From contig CAZYVH010000003.1 of assembly GCA_964650905.1 (NCBI GenBank), positions 1-64,000 of the forward strand: a stretch of 64,000 nucleotides of DNA, in the 5' to 3' direction. Position numbers and translations under genes: made by a program. Numbering within the stretch: position 1 is the first letter of the stretch; each line of letters opens with the position of its first letter. The notes beneath the pieces are model-generated. The model was not told the DNA's origin, ran no database searches, and saw nothing but the letters and a program-made list of their open reading frames with translations. This DNA is from SZUA-36 sp964650905 (GTDB lineage: Bacteria > Pseudomonadota > Gammaproteobacteria > Xanthomonadales > SZUA-36). Below, piece after piece: positions 1 to 9,130 of this stretch.

Positions 1-53
1 AAGCGCAAACGACTGAAAAAATTCACGCAGAGAAAATCCAGGAAATAAGCAGG

Positions 54-1247
54 CTATAGTTCTCTCAATGCCTGCGCAATGGGTTGGCGGGCGGCGCGTA
101 CGGCCGGAAACAGGCCACCAATCAAACCGATCAGCAAGGCAAACACAAGACCATCGATGAGCAATTTCATGTTGACGTCGAAGGCAAAGGTAATGGCGCT
201 GAAACTGGCCCAGTTCAGTGTTGCAGCGTGGTAACCGTCAAACGCCAACCAGGCCAGGGCAGCACCCAGCAAGCCGCCCAGAAACGCCAGGAACAACGAT
301 TCACTCAAAACCGCGACCACAACCGGTCCGGTGCGAAAACCCAGTGCTCGCAACGTTGCTATTTCCCGTGCCCTGCTCGATATTGCGGTATACATGGTAT
401 TCAAGGCGCCGAACACGGCACCCAAACCCATTATCACGGCGATGATGGTACCCAGGCCAGTGATCAGGTTGTAAACCACGGACGACTGGGACGCATAATA
501 ATCGGACTCACGCATGGGTTTGACATTCAAACGGGGGTCGTTGGTCAGGGTGTCCTTGAAGCTGTCAAAGGCAGCCGCTGAATTGAGCCTGAGGTGTACG
601 GATTGAAATGAATTACCACGCCGGTAAGCAGTTTGCAGGACCGATGCGTCCACCCAGATTTCTGATTCCGCCAGACCACCGCCCGCCTCGAACACACCCA
701 CCACCGACCATTGTTCCTGCCCTACCTGGATACGGGAACCAACATCGAGACCAACGAATTGCCTGTGGGCGCCGACGCCAACGATCACTTCATTCAGACC
801 CCATCCGAACATGCGGCCCGAAGTCAGATGAAAATCGTCGCGTAATGCACCGGCCTGATCCTTGACACCGCGCATGGGTACGTTCGCATCGGTTCCGGTC
901 GGGCGCATCGGCAGGTTGATAACGACAAAAAGCTCGGGCGATGCCATCACCCCGGCAGCATTTCTGGCCACACCCGGCGTCTCGGCGATCAAACGGGCGT
1001 CGTCACCCATCAAACCGCTCATCATCTCGGTATCTGAACCACTGCGCAAAACAATCGCATTTTCAGTACCTCCAGAATTGGACATGGTCTTATGCACGCC
1101 CTGGGCAATTGACAGGACCCCAACCATGACTGCGACCACGCCGGCGATACCCAGCATGGCCGCAGCTGAGGAACCCTTGCGCTGGGGCAGGGAGCGTATG
1201 CTGAATGACGATACGGCAATGATTTGTGAAAACCAGTTAAACACCAC
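54..1247 (-). CDS. ABC transporter permease, FtsX/MacB type (distal)
   Basis: The 397-residue product has the FtsX/MacB permease layout: one membrane segment near residues 28-50, a large periplasmic domain to about residue 255, and three C-terminal segments near 260-290, 312-340 and 360-385. The conserved cytoplasmic loop RAREIATLRALGF precedes the third segment. It would form the membrane part of the exporter with the permease encoded just upstream (17 nt away), energised by the ATPase of the same operon. The start is a GTG (second codon also GTG) with GGAG about 8 nt upstream. Family assignment is firm. The substrate cannot be read from sequence; lipoprotein, antibiotic and peptide export are all known for this family. 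Confidence 0.9.
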   Translation of the reverse strand: MVFNWFSQIIAVSSFSIRSLPQRKGSSAAAMLGIAGVVAVMVGVLSIAQGVHKTMSNSGGTENAIVLRSGSDTEMMSGLMGDDARLIAETPGVARNAAGVMASPELFVVINLPMRPTGTDANVPMRGVKDQAGALRDDFHLTSGRMFGWGLNEVIVGVGAHRQFVGLDVGSRIQVGQEQWSVVGVFEAGGGLAESEIWVDASVLQTAYRRGNSFQSVHLRLNSAAAFDSFKDTLTNDPRLNVKPMRESDYYASQSSVVYNLITGLGTIIAVIMGLGAVFGALNTMYTAISSRAREIATLRALGFRTGPVVVAVLSESLFLAFLGGLLGAALAWLAFDGYHAATLNWASFSAITFAFDVNMKLLIDGLVFALLIGLIGGLFPAVRAARQPIAQALREL

Positions 1248-1264
1248 TGCTTAGCTCCAGTCTC

Positions 1265-2434
1265 TCATCGTCTCAGGGCATCTGCAATTTGTAGTCTTTG
1301 CGCTTGCAGTGCCGGCACAATACCTGCCAGAAAAGCCACCGCCCCGATCAACGCGAAGCCGATCAGTAATTCCGTCGTCGGCAAATAGAACACCGGGAAT
1401 GAACCGTTGGTTGGATCACCCATGGAGACCAGTATCCAGGCCAGCGCCAATCCGATGGCGCCACCGACAAAAGTCAGAAACAAGGACTCACCCAACACCA
1501 GGCCAAGCACACCCCGGTCGGTAAAACCGAGTGCCTTCAGAACGGCCAGTTCGCTGGTTCGTTCCCGAACGGCATAGGCCATGGTGTTGCCTGCCACCAG
1601 CAAGAGGGTGAAAAACACCGCTGCCATGATGGACATGATGATGAACCCAATATTACCTATCTGGTTGGCAAACCCCTGCACGAACGCACCTTCGGGTTCG
1701 GTCTTTGTTTCCACCTTGGAATTGGCAAACTCGCGGTCAATGGCGCGCGCAATTTCGGCTGCATGATCCGGATCTCCGACACGTACGGTGTACCAGCCAA
1801 CCTGCCCGCTGCCACCGGCGCGGGTTTCGTCAAAAAAATCATAGCGAAAAAAGAACTGGCTGGTATCGGTGCCTTTTTCCTTGCCGTCATAAATACCAAC
1901 CAGGTCGAATTCCCAGGTTCTGCCACCATCTTTTTTGGTCCAGATGGTGGCGTTGATGGGAATACGGTCCCCAATTTTCCAGCCGAAACGCTCGGCCAGG
2001 CCACGTCCAGCGATGGCCCCGCTGCGTGTCGCCAACCAGTCTGACTTTTGCTGGTCAGGGATGATAAATTCGGGAAACATATCGAACAGGTCCTGCGGCA
2101 CGACAGCCATCTGGGCGAAGAAATTTTTTGGTTCCTGGTAAATCCCGCCAAACCAGGTGGAGTGTGCGGCACCCAGAACACCTTTTATTCGTTCAATCTT
2201 CGCCTCGTAACTCTGTGGCAGCAACTGGATGATGGAAACCTTGTGACGTACGATCAGGCGGTCCGCGCCCGCGACCTCCACACCCACATCAAACGCCTGT
2301 CGTATGGCTGCCAGGTAGCCGAATAAAACGAAGGCCACCACGATTGACAGCAGCGTCAGACTCGTACGTATTTTCTTGCGTTTGAGTGCGCTGAAAATAA
2401 GATAAAAATATTTCACGAGCGTATCATCAGTCAA
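1265..2434 (-). CDS. ABC transporter permease, FtsX/MacB type (proximal)
   Basis: The 389-residue product is a second FtsX-type permease with the same architecture as its downstream neighbour: membrane segment near residues 25-46, periplasmic domain of about 210 residues, then three segments near 262-287, 312-337 and 352-375. The loop RTSELAVLKALGF matches the equivalent position of the partner. Its ATG overlaps the last 8 nt of the ATPase gene, which implies translational coupling. Two different half-permeases plus one ATPase suggest a heterodimeric exporter like LolCE rather than a MacB homodimer, but the adaptor gene in the operon points towards MacAB-like efflux. Substrate unknown. Confidence 0.9.
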   Translation of the reverse strand: MTDDTLVKYFYLIFSALKRKKIRTSLTLLSIVVAFVLFGYLAAIRQAFDVGVEVAGADRLIVRHKVSIIQLLPQSYEAKIERIKGVLGAAHSTWFGGIYQEPKNFFAQMAVVPQDLFDMFPEFIIPDQQKSDWLATRSGAIAGRGLAERFGWKIGDRIPINATIWTKKDGGRTWEFDLVGIYDGKEKGTDTSQFFFRYDFFDETRAGGSGQVGWYTVRVGDPDHAAEIARAIDREFANSKVETKTEPEGAFVQGFANQIGNIGFIIMSIMAAVFFTLLLVAGNTMAYAVRERTSELAVLKALGFTDRGVLGLVLGESLFLTFVGGAIGLALAWILVSMGDPTNGSFPVFYLPTTELLIGFALIGAVAFLAGIVPALQAQRLQIADALRR

Positions 2435-3131
2435 CCGGCTCAGTGCTTAGCTGGCCTTTGTTTAAATACAGGGTTCTGCCGGCACGCGCTGCCGCGTGGT
2501 TATCGTGGGTCACCATGATAATGGTTTTTCCCTGGTCTTTATTCAGGGCCTGCAACAGGTCCAGGACCGCGTCCCCGGATTTGCGGTCGAGGTCACCGGT
2601 GGGTTCATCACAGAGCAGCAGGGTAGGGTCGGTCACAATCGCACGTGCGATGCCGGTGCGCTGCTGTTCACCACCGGACATCTGGCGCGGGTAGTGCCTT
2701 GTCCGGTGCGACAGCCCGACAACATCCAGCGCAATGCTTGCACGTTTTTTACGTTCCGCCCTGGAGAGGTTGGTCAGCAGCAGGGGTAATTCAACATTCT
2801 TCTGTGCGTTCAGTACTGGTATCAGGTTGTAAAATTGAAATACCAGGCCAACGTGACGGGCCCGCCAGACAGCCAGTTTTCGATTGGACAGTTTGTCGAT
2901 CCGTAAGCCACCCACCTCCACCGCGCCTTCGGATGGATGATCGAGACCGCCGATCAGATTCAGCAGTGTGGATTTGCCCGAACCGGAAGGGCCCATCAGC
3001 GCCAGAAATTCACCGCCGGGTATTTCAAGGTCCAGACCACCCAGGACGTGGATTAACTCTGAACCACGATTGAAGAGCTTGTCGACACCTCTGATATTGA
3101 CCAGGTATTCATGCTTATTGTTTTCGGTCAT
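2427..3131 (-). CDS. ABC transporter ATP-binding protein (LolD/MacB family)
   Basis: This 234-residue ATPase drives the two FtsX-type permeases encoded downstream. Visible motifs are Walker A GPSGSGKST near residue 48, the ABC signature MSGGEQQR, and Walker B LLLCDEPTGDLD followed by the switch histidine in MVTHD. Length and signature are those of the LolD/FtsE/MacB-N subfamily. The start ATG overlaps the stop of the adaptor gene (ATGA), and its 3' end overlaps the first permease by 8 nt, so all four genes are translationally linked. Confidence 0.95.
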   Translation of the reverse strand: MTENNKHEYLVNIRGVDKLFNRGSELIHVLGGLDLEIPGGEFLALMGPSGSGKSTLLNLIGGLDHPSEGAVEVGGLRIDKLSNRKLAVWRARHVGLVFQFYNLIPVLNAQKNVELPLLLTNLSRAERKKRASIALDVVGLSHRTRHYPRQMSGGEQQRTGIARAIVTDPTLLLCDEPTGDLDRKSGDAVLDLLQALNKDQGKTIIMVTHDNHAAARAGRTLYLNKGQLSTEPVD

Positions 3132-4336
3132 TCACTCGTATCCTTTACCATGGCGCCATTTTCAAGACCAGCCGGCGCATTGATTATGACCCTGTCACCA
3201 CCTGCCAGGCCTGCTGAAATCATGACGTCGTTGCCACGTTCCCCTGCAACGGTGACAGCACGTTGTTCAATCGCACCATCTACGACCCGCCAAACAAAGG
3301 TCCTGCGATCTTCGTGCCGGAGCGCTGCCTGGGAAACAAGTATGCTTGCAGGTGTAGCCGATGCCCCGGATTCATTCTGGAATGCGACCTTGACACCCAT
3401 ATCCGGCAGAATCCGTGAATCCAGGCTATCGAAGCCAACCCGCACTTCCACGGTAGCCCGTTGCCGGTCAGCCGTGGGTATGATTGCGATGACTCGGCAT
3501 GGTATCTTCCAATCCGGGTAAGCGTCCAGTGTGGCGACCACCTTCTGGCCGGCTGCGACCCGGTGAATGTAAGCCTCGTTAACATCAATCTCGATTTCCA
3601 GAGAGTCCATGTCAACGACAGTTCCGATACCCGTACGGGTGAATCCGCCACCGGCTGAATTGGGCGAAATCATTTCCCCGGGTTGGGCGTTTTTGGCCAC
3701 CACGATGCCCGAAAACGGTGCGCGTATGATGGTATCTTCCAGTTGCTGGCGATAGACGTCCAGCTGTTTCTCGGCAACCTGCATGTCTGCCTGTTTGCTT
3801 TCAAGTTGAGCTTCCAGGGCCTCAAATGCCGCCCTCGCACGGTCCATATCAGCCTCGCTGGCGAGTTGACGTTTCACCAGGTTCTCGGTTCTGTCAAAGT
3901 TGGCGCGTGCCTCGCGCAATAATGCTTCGGTTTCCTTGCGTGCGGTTTTTGCGGCATTCAGTTGCGCTAACGCCAGGGCATTAAGGGTGGCAATGTTGGA
4001 ACTGTCCAGACGTGCCAGGACCTGTCCTTTTTCGACCCGCGTGCCTTCTTCAATCAGCACGTCCATGACCTTGCCCGTGAACTTGGAAGACACCGTGGCC
4101 TGGCGCCGCGCGGTCACGTACCCTGAGGCGTTCAATACCGTGTTGGCTGCCTGGCCACTCACCTCGCGCACCCGCGTCGTGCTAACTTCAATAGCGGCAG
4201 GTGCTTTTTTTAACCACCAGACACCTGCGAGCAGCAAAGCGATAAACACGCATGCCGGTACGATCCAGCGCCGTGAACCGTGCGCTGAGTCCGGGTCTCG
4301 TTCAATTCTTAACTGCTCAAGCTTGTCGGTCTGCAT
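3128..4336 (-). CDS. Periplasmic adaptor (membrane fusion protein) of an ABC efflux system
   Basis: The 402-residue product has a single N-terminal membrane anchor (about residues 24-43), a lipoyl half-motif near VMDVLIEEGTRVEKGQVLARL, a long Ala/Glu/Arg-rich alpha-hairpin (about 110-205), the second lipoyl half-motif containing APFSGIVVAKNAQPGEM, and a beta-barrel C-terminal part. This is the MacA/HlyD-type adaptor that links an inner-membrane pump to an outer-membrane channel. It is the first gene of the operon. No outer-membrane TolC-type gene is present nearby, so a housekeeping channel is presumably used. Confidence 0.92.
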   Translation of the reverse strand: MQTDKLEQLRIERDPDSAHGSRRWIVPACVFIALLLAGVWWLKKAPAAIEVSTTRVREVSGQAANTVLNASGYVTARRQATVSSKFTGKVMDVLIEEGTRVEKGQVLARLDSSNIATLNALALAQLNAAKTARKETEALLREARANFDRTENLVKRQLASEADMDRARAAFEALEAQLESKQADMQVAEKQLDVYRQQLEDTIIRAPFSGIVVAKNAQPGEMISPNSAGGGFTRTGIGTVVDMDSLEIEIDVNEAYIHRVAAGQKVVATLDAYPDWKIPCRVIAIIPTADRQRATVEVRVGFDSLDSRILPDMGVKVAFQNESGASATPASILVSQAALRHEDRRTFVWRVVDGAIEQRAVTVAGERGNDVMISAGLAGGDRVIINAPAGLENGAMVKDTSE

Positions 4337-4354
4337 TGGCTAAGCAAAAATCAC

Positions 4355-5635
4355 TCAGGAGCTTTCCAGGATTGCGCACACACCCATACCACCCGCGGTA
4401 CAGATGGAAACCAGACCTCGTCCTGAACCCTTGTCTGCCAAAAGTTGTGCCAGCGTTGATAGAATTCGGGCGCCGGTCGCGGCAAAGGGGTGACCCATCG
4501 CCAGGCTACCGCCGTTGACGTTCAGACGCGTACGGTCAATGCTTCCCAATGGCTGATCAAGACCCAGACGCTCGCGGCAGTAATTTTCCGACTCCCAGGC
4601 CTTGAGTGTACACAACACCTGTGCGGCAAAGGCTTCGTGAATTTCGTAAAAATCAAAGTCCTGCAAACCCAGGCCGTTGCGCTGCAGCAATTCAGCCACG
4701 GCCACGGTGGGGGCCATTAGCAGACCTTCATCATTGACAAAATCAACGGCTGCCGAACGACCGCACGTGAGGTACGCCTGCACCGGTAATTTGTGTTCCT
4801 CGGCCCACGCCTGCGAACACAAAAGTACAGCAGCGGCGCCATCGGTGAGCGGTGTGCTGTTGCCAGCGGTCAGGGTGGCTTTGGGGCCCTTGTCAAATAC
4901 GGTTCTCAAACCGGCCAATTTCTCGATACTGCTGTCGGGCCGCATATTGTTGTCACGGCTAACCCCGCTCCAGGGTGTTACCAGCTTGTCAAAGAAACCG
5001 GCGTCATAGGCTGCGGCGGCTTGCTGGTGGCTGCTGAGTGTCAGCTCATCCTGTTCTGCGCGGCCGATATCCCATTCCTGCGCCATGCGTTCGCAATGCT
5101 GGCCCATCGACAGACCGGTACGGGCCTCACCATTGGTTGGAGAAACTGGTTTGAGCTCCGCAGGTCTGAAACCTTTGAACGCAAGCAGCTTCTGTTGCAT
5201 GCTGCGGGCCTGGCTCAAATGGATCAGGCGCCGGGCGATTTTTTTTCCAAATACGATGGGTGCGTCCGATGTCGTATCGGAACCGGCTGCGATACCACAG
5301 TCGATCTGACCACTCGATATTTTTGCTGCAAGGATCAGTGCAGCCTGCAAACTGGTGCCACAGGCCTGCTGCAAGGTGATGGCCGGCGTCAGTGGAGATA
5401 GCTCGCTGGATAATACCGCCTCGCGGGCAAGGTTGAAGTCCTTGGCATGATTGATAACCGCACCGGCCAGTACTTCATCGAGTTGTACACCCGCCAGACC
5501 GAAACGATCAACCACACCGTTGAGTGTTGCTGAGAGCATATCCAGATTGCTCTTTTCTGCATAAACGGTGTTTGAACGGCAAAATGGTATACGGCTGCCG
5601 CCTGCGATAACGACTCTGCGCAGCGCCTCAGTCAT
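4355..5635 (-). CDS. fadI: Acetyl-CoA C-acyltransferase (3-ketoacyl-CoA thiolase)
   Basis: This thiolase catalyses the last step of fatty-acid beta-oxidation, releasing acetyl-CoA. The nucleophile cysteine sits in QQACGTSLQAA; the downstream catalytic elements YEIHEAFAAQV, GHPFAATGAR and CTAGGMGVCAI are all present. The length of 426 residues fits FadI better than the shorter FadA. I chose the ATG at 5635 rather than the longer frame because it overlaps the fadJ stop (ATGACTGA, 8 nt) and follows a GGAG-like site. It is co-transcribed with fadJ as the two subunits of a trifunctional complex. Confidence 0.93.
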   Translation of the reverse strand: MTEALRRVVIAGGSRIPFCRSNTVYAEKSNLDMLSATLNGVVDRFGLAGVQLDEVLAGAVINHAKDFNLAREAVLSSELSPLTPAITLQQACGTSLQAALILAAKISSGQIDCGIAAGSDTTSDAPIVFGKKIARRLIHLSQARSMQQKLLAFKGFRPAELKPVSPTNGEARTGLSMGQHCERMAQEWDIGRAEQDELTLSSHQQAAAAYDAGFFDKLVTPWSGVSRDNNMRPDSSIEKLAGLRTVFDKGPKATLTAGNSTPLTDGAAAVLLCSQAWAEEHKLPVQAYLTCGRSAAVDFVNDEGLLMAPTVAVAELLQRNGLGLQDFDFYEIHEAFAAQVLCTLKAWESENYCRERLGLDQPLGSIDRTRLNVNGGSLAMGHPFAATGARILSTLAQLLADKGSGRGLVSICTAGGMGVCAILESS

Positions 5636-7592
5636 GGTTCTTCTCCTGTTGCTGCAAGTAGTGCAATGGACCGCCACGGAATGGCGCAAAGCCGGTACCG
5701 AATATCATACCGGCATCCAGAACATCAGCGTCCGCAACAATGCCGTCGGCCAGTGCACTTTCGCAGGCGTCAAAATAGGGTTGCATTAACTCGTTACCAA
5801 TATCATCAATGGCGAAGCGCCCAGCATCGAAATCCACGCGCTTCGGCTTGCCTTTTTCCCAATGGTAAAAGCCTTCGCCGGTTTTTTTTCCCAACAGACC
5901 ACCATCGACTTTCATCTGCAGCAATTCCGCTTCTTTGACGCTGGCCTCGCCACCCAGCATGGTGACGACCTTCAAACAGACATCCAGACCGACGGTATCG
6001 GCCAGTTCAACCGGGCCCATCGGCATGCCAAACGATTTCGCCGCCTTGTCCAGTACTTCAATCGGTATGCTTCTGTCCAGGTGCAACTGCATGGCCTTGG
6101 CCATGTAGGCCGACAATACGCGGTTGACCAGGAAGCCCGGTGTACTTTTAACCGGTAGTGGGAAACGATTGATCCGGCCGCAGAAGGCGGCACCCCGCGC
6201 AACTTGCGTCTTGAAGGTATTAGCATCGTGCACCACCTCGACCAATGGCATCTTTGCCACCGGGTTAAAGAAATGAATACCGATCAGGCGTTGTGGCCTC
6301 TTCAGCACGGATGACAGATCAGCCAGCGGAATTGCGGAGGTGTTGGTGGCCAGCACCGCGTCTTTCTTCATCTGTGGTTCAATCACCTTGAACAGATCCC
6401 GCTTGGCCTGTGTATCTTCGAAGATGGCTTCGATGATGACATCGGCCTTGCTCACACCTTTAGCTTCAACATCGGGCAACAAACGGCTGATGGCACCCAT
6501 AACCTTGTGCGGGTCCCTGAGTTTTTTTCTGAAAAGGGCCTTGGCGCGTGCAAGTGCCGGCACAATATATTTCATCTCACGGTCCTGCAGGGTCACTTCA
6601 AGCCCCTGCAAGGTGCACCACGCCGCGATGTCACCACCCATTACACCCGCGCCGATCACGTGCACCCGGCGGACCTTGAAGTCAGACTTTTTGCCAATGG
6701 CTTTCAGACGTTCCATCAGACCAAAAACCCGGCGCAGATTTTTTGAGGTATCACCGACCAACAGTTGGCCGACACGCCCGGCCTCCTCCACCATCATGCG
6801 CTGCGGGTCATCGCCAAACTGCTCCCAGGCATCAATGAGTTCGTAGGGCGCCGGGTAGTGTTTTGGGTTGGCTTTTGCCGACACCTGTTTACGCATCATG
6901 CGTGCCAGCAATGACCGTACGGGGAGAAGGTTTTGCAAGCGCAGCCATTGGCCGGGTTTGCGGCTTTTGCGTTGTTGTTTGATGGCGCGTCGCGCTGCCC
7001 AACGCAGAGAGCCATGTGGTCCGACCAGTTCATCGACCAGACCCATGGCGCGGGCAGCGCCTGGCCGCAGGTTGCGGCTTGACAGCATCAATGACATGGC
7101 CCGCGAGGCGCCTAGCTGCTGTACACTGCGTGCACTACCGCCAAAACCGGGGTATATACCCAGCTTGATTTCAGGAAACCCAAGACGTGTATGCTCACAA
7201 TCGCTGGCAATACGGTAGTTTAATGTCAGAGCCAGTTCCAGGCCTCCGCCCAGGCAAACCCCGTCGATCGTGGCGACCGTCGGGAAGGGTAAGGCCTCGA
7301 TACGATTGAATAGACGGTGAACCCGGTTAATGCCCTCGGTGGCCACCTCTGCATCATCGTAGGCATCAAATTCCCGTACATCGGCACCGACGATGAATGA
7401 ACCGGTCTTGCCTGATTGCAATACCATCCCCGCTGGCGGATCGGCCTCCATTGCCGTAACAATGTCCTCCATCTCACTGAGCAGTGCCAGCGAAAGGCTG
7501 TTGACGCGCTCATCCGCGCGGTCAATGGTCAGCCATAATACCTTGTCGATATCGGTTGCAAGCTTCCAGTGTTGATAGTGTTTCGCGCTCAT
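5628..7592 (-). CDS. fadJ: Fatty-acid oxidation complex alpha subunit (enoyl-CoA hydratase / 3-hydroxyacyl-CoA dehydrogenase)
   Basis: The 654-residue bifunctional enzyme has an N-terminal crotonase domain (oxyanion-hole segments GSFIVGADVREF and GVCLGGGLELAL; acid residue region GFPEIKLGIYPGFGG) and, from about residue 310, an NAD-binding dehydrogenase domain starting VHVIGAGVMGG, with catalytic elements in TNTSAIPL and IGIHFFNPV, then the C-terminal dimerisation domains. It hydrates and oxidises acyl-CoA intermediates for the thiolase encoded downstream. The start at 7592 has GGAG about 8 nt upstream; an in-frame extension to 7655 lacks similarity to the family. The sequence is somewhat shorter than the E. 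coli protein. Confidence 0.93.
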   Translation of the reverse strand: MSAKHYQHWKLATDIDKVLWLTIDRADERVNSLSLALLSEMEDIVTAMEADPPAGMVLQSGKTGSFIVGADVREFDAYDDAEVATEGINRVHRLFNRIEALPFPTVATIDGVCLGGGLELALTLNYRIASDCEHTRLGFPEIKLGIYPGFGGSARSVQQLGASRAMSLMLSSRNLRPGAARAMGLVDELVGPHGSLRWAARRAIKQQRKSRKPGQWLRLQNLLPVRSLLARMMRKQVSAKANPKHYPAPYELIDAWEQFGDDPQRMMVEEAGRVGQLLVGDTSKNLRRVFGLMERLKAIGKKSDFKVRRVHVIGAGVMGGDIAAWCTLQGLEVTLQDREMKYIVPALARAKALFRKKLRDPHKVMGAISRLLPDVEAKGVSKADVIIEAIFEDTQAKRDLFKVIEPQMKKDAVLATNTSAIPLADLSSVLKRPQRLIGIHFFNPVAKMPLVEVVHDANTFKTQVARGAAFCGRINRFPLPVKSTPGFLVNRVLSAYMAKAMQLHLDRSIPIEVLDKAAKSFGMPMGPVELADTVGLDVCLKVVTMLGGEASVKEAELLQMKVDGGLLGKKTGEGFYHWEKGKPKRVDFDAGRFAIDDIGNELMQPYFDACESALADGIVADADVLDAGMIFGTGFAPFRGGPLHYLQQQEKNHD

Positions 7593-7662
7593 TGAGGACT
7601 CCGCGTTTGTTGTGTACCCAATCCGAAAAGATGAGGGCAAATGAACGACATGCAAGTAGGGA

Positions 7663-8050
7663 TCATGGCAGCCGGAATCCCAATCTTCTCAACAATTCCG
7701 CAGTTTTTATCAGCGGCAGACCGATCAATGCACTTGGATCCTCGCTCAGGATACTATCAAATAAGACAATACCCAATGACTCTGCCTTGAAGGCACCCGC
7801 ACAATCATAGGGTTTCTCCTCAAGCAGGTAGCGTTCGATTTCCGCAGCCTCGAGTGTCCGGAAGACGACCCGGGTGCTATCGGTGTACTGTTCTGAGAAA
7901 TGGGTATCCAGACATTGCACCGAGACACAGGTCAGAAATTCAACCTCGCCACCGCTGAACGCCGCCAGTTGCTTTGCCGCCGCCACATGATCACCGGGTT
8001 TGCCGACAACGTTCTGCTCAAAAACGGCAACCTGGTCAGAGCCAATGACG
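7663..8050 (-). CDS. Maf/YceF-like nucleotide pyrophosphatase, 5' end in assembly gap
   Basis: The visible C-terminal part of about 128 residues begins VIGSDQVAVF and contains KPGDHVAAAKQL and CAGAFKAESLGIVLF, the hallmarks of the Maf family, and specifically the YceF subgroup (IGSDQV, GLPLI near the end). Members hydrolyse non-canonical nucleotides such as m7GTP. The N-terminal 60-70 residues, including the ASTSP-type nucleotide loop, are lost in the N run at 8051-8150. The gene is divergent from yceD, the usual arrangement. The frame that appears to begin beyond the gap does not encode a Maf N-terminus and should not be joined to it. Confidence 0.88.
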
Positions 8051-8150
8051 NNNNNNNNNNNNNNNNNNNNNNNNNNNNNNNNNNNNNNNNNNNNNNNNNN
8101 NNNNNNNNNNNNNNNNNNNNNNNNNNNNNNNNNNNNNNNNNNNNNNNNNN
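8051..8150. other. Assembly gap (100 N)
   Basis: A run of exactly 100 N inside the maf-yceD divergent region. Maf proteins usually carry about 65 residues before the IGSDQV motif that abuts the gap, so roughly 190 nt plus a start region must be missing. The 100-N length is therefore a placeholder and not a measured size. Confidence 0.99.
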
Positions 8151-8190
8151 ATATGGTCGCGGTGACCACGGTTGTTGGAATTGTGAAGCT

Positions 8191-8724
8191 ATGTCACGGG
8201 AATATCCAGACTGGATTTCGCCTGAGAGGGCAGCAGAAGGTAAACGGGTTTTCGGTGGTACAGTGCCATTTTCCCGTATGCGGAGGCTCGCACCGTTACT
8301 GGTGACAGACGCCGGTGAAGCCAGCTTTACCGCAAGTTTTGCTTATGATGTCGATCGCCGCGTCATGATCGACCTGCTGGTGGAAGCTTCACTGCCACTT
8401 GTTTGCCAGGCCAGCCTGGAGGTTTACGATGAGTCGGTGAAACGTCGCAGTGAACTGGCTGTCATAGCACACGATAACGAGCAAGCCAGGTTGCCGGAGA
8501 ATTACGAGGCAGTCAAAACAGACAATGGACGGTTGGCGATAGCCAGCCTGGTGGAAGACGAACTTCTGCTTGGAGTCCCGGACTTTCCACGCAAACCCGG
8601 TTTGCAGAAGATTAGGTATTTGAGTGTCAGCGGGGTAGCGGAAAATGATAATCCGCAAACCGGTGTCGAAAAAAACCCGTTTTCCGCTTTGCAGAACTTG
8701 CTGAAGCGGGATGAGAAACTTTGA
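8191..8724 (+). CDS. yceD: YceD/DUF177 family protein (23S rRNA accumulation protein)
   Basis: The 177-residue product matches the YceD family in length and position, directly upstream of rpmF. Recognisable features are the central PLVCQASLEVYDESV, where family members usually show a C-x-R-C-L-type pattern, the acidic EDELLLGVPDFP segment, and the C-terminal NPFSALQNLL tail typical of the family. Bacterial and plastid members are linked to 23S rRNA processing or accumulation. The ATG at 8191 was chosen because frames reaching into the gap have no support. The rpmF start lies 29 nt downstream. Confidence 0.88.
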   Translation: MSREYPDWISPERAAEGKRVFGGTVPFSRMRRLAPLLVTDAGEASFTASFAYDVDRRVMIDLLVEASLPLVCQASLEVYDESVKRRSELAVIAHDNEQARLPENYEAVKTDNGRLAIASLVEDELLLGVPDFPRKPGLQKIRYLSVSGVAENDNPQTGVEKNPFSALQNLLKRDEKL

Positions 8725-8753
8725 ATTTAACATTGATCCAGGAGTAAACAGTC

Positions 8754-8951
8754 ATGGCTGTACAAAAGAGCCGAAAAACCCCTTCACGACGCGGTATGCG
8801 GCGTTCGCATGATGCCTTGCAAGCACCGACCCTGTCCGTCGATCCGACCACCGGTGAAACGCATTTACGCCACCATGTCAGTCCGGAGGGCTATTACAAA
8901 GGCCGTAAGGTTATCGATTCACCGGTCGTCGAATTCGACGACGAGGAATGA
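8754..8951 (+). CDS. rpmF: 50S ribosomal protein L32
   Basis: The 65-residue basic protein begins MAVQKSRKTPSRRGMRRSHD, the highly conserved L32 N-terminus, and ends in a variable acidic tail. A good AGGAG site lies about 8 nt before the ATG. L32 is part of the large ribosomal subunit. It follows yceD, as in most gammaproteobacteria. The usual downstream partner plsX is not intact. Confidence 0.97.
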   Translation: MAVQKSRKTPSRRGMRRSHDALQAPTLSVDPTTGETHLRHHVSPEGYYKGRKVIDSPVVEFDDEE

Positions 8952-8960
8952 GCTCTCAGC

Positions 8961-9091
8961 TTGCTTAATGGTGCGCTTTAATTGCGCTTGCGAGGTGTCG
9001 TTGTGAAGACCAAGGCAGTGCTGGTCGCAATGCCAGGTGCAACACGATAGTTGAAGCTGCGCTGGAACCCCGGGGCAGATTCCATGACTGA
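8961..9091 (+). pseudogene. plsX: plsX 3' relic (phosphate acyltransferase), truncated and frameshifted
   Basis: Between rpmF and fabH, where plsX normally lies, only a degraded copy of its last 40 or so codons remains. Reading from 8967 gives NGAL, then an in-frame stop at 8979, then LRGVVVK at 8988-9008. A shift of frame near 9008-9013 gives QGSAGRNA and then TIVEAALE, ending at the TGA at 9089. This follows the conserved PlsX C-terminal order NGA-LxGLRG-(I/V)VxKSHGSA-xxxA-xxxI. The other roughly 300 codons are absent. Alternatives are an unmarked assembly deletion or coincidence; the latter is unlikely given order and location. Confidence 0.7.
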
Positions 9092-9130
9092 TCATTCAGT
9101 GATCTATGACCACTACACTGAGGTAGACGT

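Noticed and set aside
8152..8169. Apparent Maf N-terminus (MVTATI) beyond the first gap
   Set aside because: It does not resemble the Maf start, and the frame across the placeholder gap has no meaning.
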